Position numbers and translations under genes: made by a program
Origin: Streptomyces sp. NBC_00878
GTDB taxonomy: Bacteria; Actinomycetota; Actinomycetes; Streptomycetales; Streptomycetaceae
Assembly (NCBI RefSeq): GCF_026341515.1
Contig: NZ_JAPEOK010000001.1
Coordinates: forward strand, 2,046,001-2,110,000
Direction of reading: 5' to 3'
Length of the DNA stretch: 64,000 nucleotides
Notes under the pieces: model-generated
Told to the model about the DNA's origin: nothing
The model's input: only the letters and a program-made list of their open reading frames with translations
Database searches by the model: none
In this document: in pieces, positions 17,779 to 25,220 of the stretch
Layout of the letters: every line of letters starts with the position of its first letter
Numbering within the stretch: position 1 is the first letter of the stretch

Positions 17779-18999
17779 CTATCCGGCTGAACTCAGGGAG
17801 ACCGGCAGACTGCTGTATCCGTGCAGGAAGTTGGAGTGGATGGGCTTGGCCGGGCCATTCGGCACGGCCTGGGCGACGTGGGCGCGCAGGGCGGAGAGCA
17901 TGGCGGCGATCTCTGCCCGGCCCAGGTAGGCGCCGGGGCAGAAATGGGGTCCGTAGCCGAATGACACATGCTTGTTGGGAGTCCGGCCCAGGTCGAAGGA
18001 ACCGGGGTCGGCGAAGAGGTCCTCGTCGTGGTTGGCCGAACTGTTCCAGAGCGTGACGACGTCGCCGGCCCGAAGGAGCCGGCCCCCGATCTCGGTGTCG
18101 GCGAGGACCCGCCGGCCGAAGTGCATGGCGGGGCTGGCCCAGCGCAGCACCTCTTCCACGGCGGTCTCCACGGTGACTTCCCCGGACTTGAGCCGCCGCC
18201 ACTGCTCCGGGTGCTCCATCAGCCCGCGCATGCCACTGATCATCGAAAGCCTGCTGGTCTCGTCGCCGCCGATGATGATGCTGTAGCAGTTGAAAATGAT
18301 CTCCTGCTCAGTGAGCGGCTCGCCGTTGATCGTGCTGGTCGTGAGGACGCTCAGCACGTCGTCGCGCGGATCCTTGCGCCGCACCGCGGCCAACTCCGCG
18401 AAGTAGAAGAGCAGTTCGTTGCGGGCGACGAGCGCCTCGTCTGCGGGGCTGCCCTCCTCCTCGGTGCTGAGCGCCTCCTTCGTCAGGACCAGCAGATCGT
18501 CGCGGTCGGCGGCGGGCACCCCCAACAGGTCGGCGATGGTGGCCATCGGAATATGCTCCGCGACGTCCTTGGCGAAATCGCAGTCCCCGGCCTCGACAGC
18601 GCGCCGCACCAGCCGGTCCGTGCGCTCCCGCACTCCGGCGACGACCGGTTCGAGCACCCGGGGTGCGAACGCCTTCAGCATCAAGTTGCGTAGTTCACGG
18701 TGGCGTTGGCCGTCCGTGACGGCGAGCATCTTGCCTGCGGCCGAGTCGCCGCCCTTCAGCAGAGTCGCCAGCACATTGCCGTACTCGGAGGTGAAGCGCT
18801 TGTTGTCCCGATAGACCTCCATCACATCGGGGTAGCGCGAGAGCACCCAGAAGCCGGGCACGGCACCGCCGTTCACCTCGTGCCAGTGGACCGGACTCTC
18901 CGACCGGAAGCGGCTCCACATCTCCACGAGTTCGGCACGGGGCGCGAGGAAGGTATGCGGATCGGTAAGGTCGGCGCACTCGACAGTCAGGGTGGTCAC
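17779..18999 (-). CDS. Cytochrome P450
   Basis: Soluble class I P450 of 406 residues from the GTG at 18999, which has GGGAG seven bases upstream; a longer reading from 19026 is less likely. The I-helix is IIGGDETSRL, the K-helix ExxR is EEVLRWA, and the heme loop FGYGPHFCPGAYLGRAE keeps the Cys ligand. It is the first gene of the minus-strand operon, 40 bases ahead of the NRPS, so hydroxylation of a carrier-bound amino acid or of the polyene/sugar-bearing product is plausible. It is not one of the heme-less glycosyltransferase helper P450s, because the Cys is present. No ferredoxin gene lies nearby. Confidence 0.93.
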   Translation of the reverse strand: MTTLTVECADLTDPHTFLAPRAELVEMWSRFRSESPVHWHEVNGGAVPGFWVLSRYPDVMEVYRDNKRFTSEYGNVLATLLKGGDSAAGKMLAVTDGQRHRELRNLMLKAFAPRVLEPVVAGVRERTDRLVRRAVEAGDCDFAKDVAEHIPMATIADLLGVPAADRDDLLVLTKEALSTEEEGSPADEALVARNELLFYFAELAAVRRKDPRDDVLSVLTTSTINGEPLTEQEIIFNCYSIIIGGDETSRLSMISGMRGLMEHPEQWRRLKSGEVTVETAVEEVLRWASPAMHFGRRVLADTEIGGRLLRAGDVVTLWNSSANHDEDLFADPGSFDLGRTPNKHVSFGYGPHFCPGAYLGRAEIAAMLSALRAHVAQAVPNGPAKPIHSNFLHGYSSLPVSLSSAG

Positions 19000-19321
19000 G
19001 TTTGATCTCCCGCCTTTTCCGGGCACTGGGAACTCGTCATGGATTCCGAGGCTCGCCTACGATGCGCGACATCTACGCGGACTGTAAAGCAGTCGGAACG
19101 CGGACCCGGACCCCTCGGCCAAAATTCGCCCGACTCCCACGATGTCCGGTCGCCAGGACAGCCCTGTGTATCGATGAATTCCTCCGGGGCGTGCACAGCG
19201 GGCGGTAGCCTCAGCCTTGTTCGACAAGACCCTCAGTGGGATCATTGCCGAACGGTTCACCGCCCGATCAATGGGCAAGTAGTTTTCTCCGAACCGCCAT
19301 TCCGAACCCCATGGAGCCTAC
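19000..19321. promoter_or_regulatory. Divergent promoter region, P450-NRPS operon versus YidB-like gene
   Basis: This 322-bp gap has no gene. It must hold the promoters of the NRPS operon and of the small plus-strand gene. The shared cluster motif seen at 897-1031 and 21334-21358 is not obvious here. An imperfect repeat, GATCATTGCCGAACGG and CCGCCCGATCAATGGGC, lies near 19240-19275. Confidence 0.4.
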
Positions 19322-19759
19322 GTGACCGAGAATCTGTCAACCCCTGTCGGGCAGGACAATGAAGTCGAATCCGGAAAGCTCGACGGCTATTACTGCGTCG
19401 CCGTGTTGCCCGAGCCGGGCGTCACGGCGACGAGTGAAGAAGCGTTCGACCGAGCCGAATCCCAGGGCCTCATGATTCCGCTTGCACAGGTGTACCAAGC
19501 GAAGTCCTGGGTTTCAACAGGCGCCAACACGCCGCTCCTGCGGCAGGATGTGGTCAACGGCATAGGCCGGGACAATCTGGAAGCCCTCGCCGAGGTTTCG
19601 GGAATTTCGGTAGACGAGGTCGTTGCCGAGGCGATCGAGAAGCTGCCGGCACTCGTGGACGGCGCTTCTCCCGAAGGAACACTGATCGTCGACTCCGAGA
19701 ACCCGCCGACGGTCGATCTGGGAATCGGGAAGATCGTCCTCGCGAAGATCTCCGAGTAG
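19322..19759 (+). CDS. YidB-like (DUF937-related) small protein
   Basis: 145 residues, GTG start with GGAG five bases upstream. From about residue 60 it reads KSWVSTGANTPLLRQDVVN, GIGRDNLEALAEVSGIS, VDEVVAEAIEKLPALVD and GASPEGTL. This follows the YidB pattern (SW-x-G-x-N-x-P-(I/L)-...-LGxxxLxxLAxxxGxxxxxxxxxLAxxLPxxVDxxTPxG). The N-terminal 55 residues are unlike YidB and have no signal peptide. Its role is unknown. It stands alone between the divergent P450-NRPS operon and the convergent 2,3-dehydratase, an unusual place for this family. The similarity is by eye and moderately sure. Confidence 0.6.
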   Translation: MTENLSTPVGQDNEVESGKLDGYYCVAVLPEPGVTATSEEAFDRAESQGLMIPLAQVYQAKSWVSTGANTPLLRQDVVNGIGRDNLEALAEVSGISVDEVVAEAIEKLPALVDGASPEGTLIVDSENPPTVDLGIGKIVLAKISE

Positions 19760-19800
19760 CGCCGGACCACTTGCCCGCTACGCCTTGAGCGTGTTGCCCA

Positions 19801-21186
19801 CTACGGCTTGAGCGTGTTCAGGCACATCAGCAGGGTACGGGCCTGTGCGCTGACGTAGTGGCTGTACCGGGTGAACGCGGCGAGCTGGTCACGGGAGACC
19901 CAGCGGAACCCGGGTGGTTCCCGCAACGGCGCCTCGCTCTCGGTGGCCTCGACGACGAGGTACCGGCTCACCGAGTTGAGGAAGCGGCCTCCCTCCTCCG
20001 AGTGCAGCGCCGAGTAGCGGACCCGCGACGGGGCAGCCGACCTCGCCAGGTCGAGAAAGCGCGGCTGCTCCGCTGCGGGCAGGTGCTCGTGGTTGCGCGG
20101 CACGCACTGCACGGTGGGACCCAGTTCGGCGTCGGAGAAGCCGGCCTCCGCGCGAGCGCTGACCAGGACGTGCGGCACGCCGTTGAAGGTGCGGGTCAGG
20201 AACGCGACGACGCCCTGGTCGTTCGGTTCGAAGAGTGGTTGGGTCCACTGGCCCACCTCGCGGTTGCCTGCCCGCACCGACACGGCCACGACGCTGAAGT
20301 ACCGTTCCTCGTCATGGTGGATGGAGTACCTGTCGCGCGTCCAGCCCGGGAGGTCGCCGAGCGAGACCGGCACCCCGGTGATCGGGGTCGCCGACCGCCG
20401 CGCCGCGAGCCAGGACAGCAGTTCCGTGTCGGAGTGCAGTGCGGAGGAGGCGCCGGCCCCGTACAGGCCGGCCAGCGCCGAGCGGGCGTCGAAGTTCATC
20501 GTGTTGTCGCAGCCCAGCAGTTCATGGATCTGTCCCAGAGTGAGCCAGCGGAAGTCCTCATGGTCCGGGACCGGGTCCGTCACCTCCACGACCATGTTGC
20601 GGTTGCGCTTGCGACGGAACCACGAGCCGTGCTCACTCTGCAGCACGTCCGACAGGATGCGGCCGCGGGACCGGTCGGTGAAGTACTCCAGGTAGCGGAC
20701 GTCCGCACCCTTGTGGATCTTGGTGTAGTTGCTGTAGGTGGCCTGCACGGTGGGCGAGATCTGCACCAGTCCGGGATTGCCCGGCTCCATCTTGGCCTGC
20801 ATGAGAAAGTGCAGGACCCCGTCGAACTCCCGCGCGAGAACACCCAGGATGCCGACCTCGGGCTGGGCGATGATGGGCTGGTGCCAGTTCACGCGGTCGG
20901 GCTGCTCACCCACGCTGACGCGTAGCCCCTGAATAGTGAAGAACCTCCCGCTGCGGTGCACGAGGTTGCCCGTCTCGGGTGAGAAGGACCAGCCGTCGAG
21001 GTCCTCGAACGGGATGCGCTGAACCGTGAAGCCGACTTCCTTACGGCGCCGGTGTACCCAGGCGGTGATGTCCTCCACGGATTCGCCCCGCAGTGCGGCC
21101 GCGGACCGCGCGATGCGCTCGGGCAGCACGGGATCCTCGCGATCCGTGAGCCGCGGCCGAGCCTGATAGTCCTTCGCACCCTGCAA
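19801..21186 (-). CDS. NDP-hexose 2,3-dehydratase
   Basis: Catalyses C-2 deoxygenation of dTDP-4-keto-6-deoxyglucose, the committed step to 2,6-dideoxysugars (EvaA/TylX3 type). At 461 residues it matches the family, which is built of two related halves. Here the first half has WHQPIIAQPEVGILG, FLMQAKMEPGNPGLVQISPT and VQATYSNYTKIHKG. The second half has WTQPLFEPNDQGVVAFL, VSARAEAGFSDAELGPTVQC and VPRNHEHLP. Its presence predicts that the sugar attached by the two glycosyltransferases is a 2,6-dideoxyhexose. It is divergent from the second glycosyltransferase and probably shares its control region. Confidence 0.93.
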   Translation of the reverse strand: MQGAKDYQARPRLTDREDPVLPERIARSAAALRGESVEDITAWVHRRRKEVGFTVQRIPFEDLDGWSFSPETGNLVHRSGRFFTIQGLRVSVGEQPDRVNWHQPIIAQPEVGILGVLAREFDGVLHFLMQAKMEPGNPGLVQISPTVQATYSNYTKIHKGADVRYLEYFTDRSRGRILSDVLQSEHGSWFRRKRNRNMVVEVTDPVPDHEDFRWLTLGQIHELLGCDNTMNFDARSALAGLYGAGASSALHSDTELLSWLAARRSATPITGVPVSLGDLPGWTRDRYSIHHDEERYFSVVAVSVRAGNREVGQWTQPLFEPNDQGVVAFLTRTFNGVPHVLVSARAEAGFSDAELGPTVQCVPRNHEHLPAAEQPRFLDLARSAAPSRVRYSALHSEEGGRFLNSVSRYLVVEATESEAPLREPPGFRWVSRDQLAAFTRYSHYVSAQARTLLMCLNTLKP

Positions 21187-21333
21187 CGCCGGCTCCTCAC
21201 ACGATCGATGGTGGCATCGGCATCGGTCTGCCCTGTGTCGAATGTGGTCGGCACGGCTTGGGTCGATCTAGGCCCGGCCTTGCGGAGCCGATCATCGACA
21301 GACCGTGGCGGCGGGGCCCCGGCGGGGGCAAGG

Positions 21334-21358
21334 GCGGGCCAAGACCGGCTTTAGACGG
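21334..21358 (+). promoter_or_regulatory. Cluster motif upstream of second glycosyltransferase
   Basis: 21334-21349 reads GCGGGCCAAGACCGGC, identical to the inverted site upstream of the first glycosyltransferase. It runs into AGACCGGCTTTAGACGG (21342-21358), matching the rmlA upstream site at 16 of 17 positions. It lies about 50 bases ahead of the GTG. A candidate operator or promoter element (inference). Confidence 0.5.
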
Positions 21359-21406
21359 TCCACCGAGGGTTCTCGGCATCCCGCTGTCGATGGAGGAGTT
21401 GGTGCT

Positions 21407-22708
21407 GTGCGCGTCCTCATCGTGTCCTGGCCCTGGAGGACTCACTTCCAACCGATGGTCCCGTTGGGCTGGGCACTTCAGGCCGCGGGGCACGAGGTGC
21501 GTGTCTCCAGCAGCCCGGACCTGCTCGACTCCCTGACCGCGTCGGGCCTGATGACGGTTCCGGTCGGCCCCCCCGGCATCCTGCAGAAGATGTCCGAGCA
21601 ATTCACCGAGGAACAGGTGGAGCTCGTACGGACCCTGGAGCAGCTCGGATCGCGGGACGACTTCTTCTTTGACTTCGCCCTGCGCACCGAAGAGGCGCTC
21701 ACCTGGGACCGGCTGCGCCTGAGAACCCGGTACTTCACGGAGATCCTCAAGGGCGTGAACGACGCGATGGTCGAGGAGTTGGTCGACTACTGCCGCTGGT
21801 GGAAGCCGGACCTGGTCGTGTGGGAGTGGCTGAGCCACGCGGGCCAGATCGCGGCCCGCGCGACAGGCGTGGCCGGCGCGCGCATTCGCTCCGAGATCGA
21901 TGTCGACGCCTGGTCCCGGCGCGCCTTCCTCCAGGTGCGCGAACAGCAGGCACCCGAGGAGCGAGAGGACGCGCTGGCGGATTGGCTGGGGCGCTGGGCG
22001 GAGAAGTTCGGGAAGTCGTACTCCGAGGAGATGGTGACCGGAAACTTCACCATCGAGCACATGCTGGGTTCCATGCGGCTGGATTCGGATGTGCCGCACA
22101 TACCCCTGCGCTATGTCTCATACCACGGGCCCGCCGTCGTGCCCCAGTGGGCCCGCCGCGACCCGGCGAAGCGGCGCGTTCTGGCCACCTTCGGGGTCAG
22201 CCAGAAAGAGGGAAGGGTTTACCAAGCCGTTTCCGTCAAGCAGTTGCAGCAGATACTCGACTCTCTGGCCGATCTGGATATCGAACTGGTGGTAACGGCG
22301 CCGGAGAAAATTCGGAGAAACCTGAAACGGGTTCCCTCCAATACGATGCTGGCGGAGTTCGTCCCCTTGCACGCGGTTGTCCCCACGTGCTCAGCTGTGA
22401 TCCATCACGGCGGGATTCCCGCATTCATGGAGTCGGTCGCCAACGGCGTTCCGCAGTTGATGGTCGGCCGGGTTGTCGGTGACATCGACTTGCGTGCCCC
22501 GCTGCTGGAGAAGGCCCAGGGAGGCCTGTACATATCGAGGCCGCAATTGTCCGGGGACCGGGTTCGGGAGTGCCTGGTGCGGCTGCTGGAGGAGCCCGCG
22601 TTCCGGGAGGGCGCCAGCAGGCTGCGTGCGGAGCAGGCCGCGCAGCCGACGCCCAGCGAACTGGTCCCCGAACTGGAAAAGCTCGCGGCCCGCTATCGCT
22701 CTCGCTGA
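21407..22708 (+). CDS. Glycosyltransferase, macrolide/antibiotic (GT-B, GT1) type
   Basis: 433 residues from the GTG at 21407, which has GGAGGAG eight bases upstream. The N-terminus reads MRVLIVSWPWRTHFQPMVPL. The C-terminal donor-binding half has VTAPEKIRRNLKRVPSNTML, AEFVPLHAVVPTCSAVIHHG and GGIPAFMESVANGVPQL, the usual H-H-G-G sugar-nucleotide region. It is a paralog of the truncated enzyme at the left edge, so the product may carry two sugars or a disaccharide. It leads an eight-gene stretch with the polyketide genes: 42 bases to the ACP start. Confidence 0.95.
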   Translation: MRVLIVSWPWRTHFQPMVPLGWALQAAGHEVRVSSSPDLLDSLTASGLMTVPVGPPGILQKMSEQFTEEQVELVRTLEQLGSRDDFFFDFALRTEEALTWDRLRLRTRYFTEILKGVNDAMVEELVDYCRWWKPDLVVWEWLSHAGQIAARATGVAGARIRSEIDVDAWSRRAFLQVREQQAPEEREDALADWLGRWAEKFGKSYSEEMVTGNFTIEHMLGSMRLDSDVPHIPLRYVSYHGPAVVPQWARRDPAKRRVLATFGVSQKEGRVYQAVSVKQLQQILDSLADLDIELVVTAPEKIRRNLKRVPSNTMLAEFVPLHAVVPTCSAVIHHGGIPAFMESVANGVPQLMVGRVVGDIDLRAPLLEKAQGGLYISRPQLSGDRVRECLVRLLEEPAFREGASRLRAEQAAQPTPSELVPELEKLAARYRSR

Positions 22709-22750
22709 ACGGATCTCGTCCTGCTCTCGGAACCAAGGAGGAACATCACC

Positions 22751-22993
22751 ATGCTGGCAGATCGAATGGCGGAGCTGCGGGACATGGCAGCGGACATATT
22801 CACCGTGGAACCCGAAGAAGTGGAACGGGCCACCACCTTCTCCGACGATCTGGGCGTCGACTCGCTGCTGGCCGTCGAGCTGCTGAGTCGGATCGAGCAG
22901 CGGTACAACATCATGATCGACGCAGACGACTTGCAGAAGATGACCGACCTCCGTTCCACGTACAAGGTCGTGGCCGACGCGGCGGGATGGTAG
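22751..22993 (+). CDS. Acyl carrier protein 1 (type II PKS)
   Basis: 80 residues. The phosphopantetheine serine is in DDLGVDSLLAVELLSRIEQ (DSL near residue 37). Start ATG is preceded by AAGGAGGAA. Its stop overlaps the ketosynthase ATG, so translation is coupled. It is the probable chain carrier for the KS/CLF pair that follows. Confidence 0.93.
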   Translation: MLADRMAELRDMAADIFTVEPEEVERATTFSDDLGVDSLLAVELLSRIEQRYNIMIDADDLQKMTDLRSTYKVVADAAGW

Positions 22994-24204
22994 TCGCGGT
23001 GCACCGCGTGGTCATCACCGGTCTCGGGCCGGTGTCGAACATCGGCATCGGAGTGGACGGTTTCTGCACTGCCGTGCGGGCGGGGAAGAGCGGAATCTCG
23101 CGGATCTCCTCGTTCGACGCGTCGAGGTTCGAACACCAGATGGCAGGTGAGGTGGCGGACTTCGATTCCGCGGAACTGGTCACCCGGCTGGACGTCGCCG
23201 ACTGGGGACGAGCCTCGCTCTTCGCCGCGGCCGCCGCTCGGCTGGCGGCGGACGACGCCGGTATCCAGGACTTCGGCGATGACGCCGCCGTTCTCATGGG
23301 AACGACGTCGGGCGAGATTCCGAACGTCGTGGCGATGACCGAGTCCTGGTACCGAGACGGTCCGGCGGCCCCTGACCGGACGCTGGCCGCACAACTGCCC
23401 ACCGGCCGCCTGGCCCTGGCGGCCGCTCAGGAGATCGGTGCCACCGGCGAGACGATGACCTTCTCGGCCGCGTGCGCGGCGGCCAACTGCGCCATCGGCT
23501 ACGCGTACGACCTTGTCAGCTCCGGAGAGACCACCGTCGCCATGGCCGGGGGCGCCGACGCGGTGAGCCGGTTCACCCATGCCGCGTTCCACCGGCTCGG
23601 CGCCCTAGCGAAGGACACCTGCCGGCCCTTCGACCGGGAACGGGACGGCATGCTGACGGCGGAGGGCGGTGCGGCGCTGGTTCTGGAGGCCCTGGACAGC
23701 GCGATCGAACGGGGCGCCCGCATCTACGCGGAGGTTCTGGGATACGCGGTCAGCTGCGATGCCTACCATCCCTCGGCGCCGGAGCCGGAGAGCATCGCGC
23801 GGACCATGGGCACCGCACTGCGGCGCTCCGGTGTGACGCCGGACGAGGTCGACTACATCTGCGCGCACGGTACGGGCACTCGACTCAACGACCGGGTGGA
23901 GGCCCAGGCCATCCGCGGTGTGTACGGCGAGACGGCACCCCCGGTCAGCTCCCTCAAGTCCATGCTCGGGCACACCATGGGGGCGGCCAGCGGCTTCGGC
24001 AGCATCGCCTGCGCACTGGCACTGAGCAGGGGCTTCATCCCGCCCACCATCAACCACCGGCACCCGGATCCGGAACTGGGCGGCATCGATCCCGTTGCGG
24101 GAACCGCGCGGGAGACGACCGTTCGAGTGGCCCAGAACAACGCCTTCGGTTTCGGCGGCAACAATGCCATCGTCCTCTTTGGGAGTGCTCCATGCACATC
24201 GTGA
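22987..24204 (+). CDS. Beta-ketoacyl-ACP synthase (KS-alpha), highly reducing type II PKS
   Basis: 405-residue FabF-like condensing enzyme that extends the ACP-bound chain with malonyl units. Catalytic residues are all present: Cys in TFSAACAAANCAIGYAYDLV, His in ICAHGTGTRLNDRVEAQAI, and the Lys/His pair in SSLKSMLGHTMGAASGFG. The ATG lies inside the ACP stop, and the 3' end overlaps the chain-length factor by 13 bases, so the two subunits are made together. Dedicated dehydratases and a ketoreductase close by point to a polyene-forming rather than aromatic polyketide. Confidence 0.95.
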   Translation: MVVAVHRVVITGLGPVSNIGIGVDGFCTAVRAGKSGISRISSFDASRFEHQMAGEVADFDSAELVTRLDVADWGRASLFAAAAARLAADDAGIQDFGDDAAVLMGTTSGEIPNVVAMTESWYRDGPAAPDRTLAAQLPTGRLALAAAQEIGATGETMTFSAACAAANCAIGYAYDLVSSGETTVAMAGGADAVSRFTHAAFHRLGALAKDTCRPFDRERDGMLTAEGGAALVLEALDSAIERGARIYAEVLGYAVSCDAYHPSAPEPESIARTMGTALRRSGVTPDEVDYICAHGTGTRLNDRVEAQAIRGVYGETAPPVSSLKSMLGHTMGAASGFGSIACALALSRGFIPPTINHRHPDPELGGIDPVAGTARETTVRVAQNNAFGFGGNNAIVLFGSAPCTS

Positions 24205-25181
24205 TCTCGGGCCGGGGAACCGTCTGGCCGGATCCCGTCCCCCGGGCGCACACCCCGCCGTCCGGACCGGCCTTCACCGTCGGCGACTTCGACGGTGAGG
24301 CGCTGCTCGGCCGCAGAACCGCTCAGTACAACCACCGGAGTGCCCAACTGGCCATGGTGGCATGCGGCAGGGCGCTCGATGACGCGGGCCTGCGGGTGAC
24401 CGATGAGAACCGTGATCGCATCGGCGTCACGCTGGGCACGGCAGCGGGCAGCGTCACCGGCATGGCCGAGTTCGGCATGGACACCTTCTCCCAACCGCGT
24501 CCGCACATGGTGGCCGCCGCCAAGTCCTCCCACTGCGTTCTCAGTTCGCCCGCGGGGGCAGCGGCCATCGCCTACGGCCTCCGGGGTGCCAACGCGACAG
24601 TGGCCTCCGGGCCGGCGACCGGTCTTGCCGTACTGCGCCATGCCATGGTCATGCTGAGAGCCGGGCACGCCGACGCGGTGCTCGCGGGCGCCTCGGAGGA
24701 GTTCGGCGGACCGACTTCATGGCTCGCCCGGGCGGCCCGCGGCCCCCAGGTCCAGGGCGAGGGCGCGGCCGTTTTCGTGCTGGAGGGCAGTGCCTCTGCC
24801 CGGGCCGCCGGCCGGAGGCCACTGGCGGCGGTCGCCGCCGTGGACGTGCGGGCGGTGCCCGACTTCTCCGCCGGCCGGTTCGCCGACACGATCGCCCGAA
24901 CGCTGGAAAGAGCTGGCGTCGCCGCGCCGGATGTGTCGGCCGCGGCCACCCGTCACACGGGTGTCGACGAGGTGGACGAAGCTCAGCGCGGCGGAATCGC
25001 CCACGTGTTGCCCGAGGCAGCACACGTCACCGACGAGAAGCGAATCGGGGACTGCTACAGCGCCCACGCGCTGCTTCAGCTCGCACGGCTCCTCGATGAG
25101 GCGACGCTGCCCGCTGTCGTCGTCGCGGCGGATCCGGACGGCCTGTTGTCGGTCGCCGTACTGAAGGGTGTCCCGGAGTGA
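24192..25181 (+). CDS. Chain-length factor (KS-beta)
   Basis: 329 residues, shorter than a full KS. Where the KS has Cys (SAACAAAN), this protein reads ATVASGPATGLAVL, so the nucleophile is replaced (Pro in my alignment). The catalytic His motifs are also lost: the AHGTG equivalent is ATRHTGVDEVDEA, and the C-terminal motif reads RIGDCYSAHALLQLARLL. It should form the inactive half of the KS-CLF heterodimer and set chain length. It overlaps the KS gene by 13 bases. The N-terminus is divergent (MHIVISGRGTVWPDPVPRAH). Confidence 0.9.
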   Translation: MHIVISGRGTVWPDPVPRAHTPPSGPAFTVGDFDGEALLGRRTAQYNHRSAQLAMVACGRALDDAGLRVTDENRDRIGVTLGTAAGSVTGMAEFGMDTFSQPRPHMVAAAKSSHCVLSSPAGAAAIAYGLRGANATVASGPATGLAVLRHAMVMLRAGHADAVLAGASEEFGGPTSWLARAARGPQVQGEGAAVFVLEGSASARAAGRRPLAAVAAVDVRAVPDFSAGRFADTIARTLERAGVAAPDVSAAATRHTGVDEVDEAQRGGIAHVLPEAAHVTDEKRIGDCYSAHALLQLARLLDEATLPAVVVAADPDGLLSVAVLKGVPE

Positions 25182-25220
25182 GCCGCACATCGCACGCATG
25201 GCACTCGGCGGGGAGTCACT

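Noticed and set aside
17779-18999. P450 considered as a glycosyltransferase helper (DesVIII type)
   Set aside because: The heme Cys loop FGYGPHFCPG and ExxR are intact, unlike helper proteins that lost heme binding.
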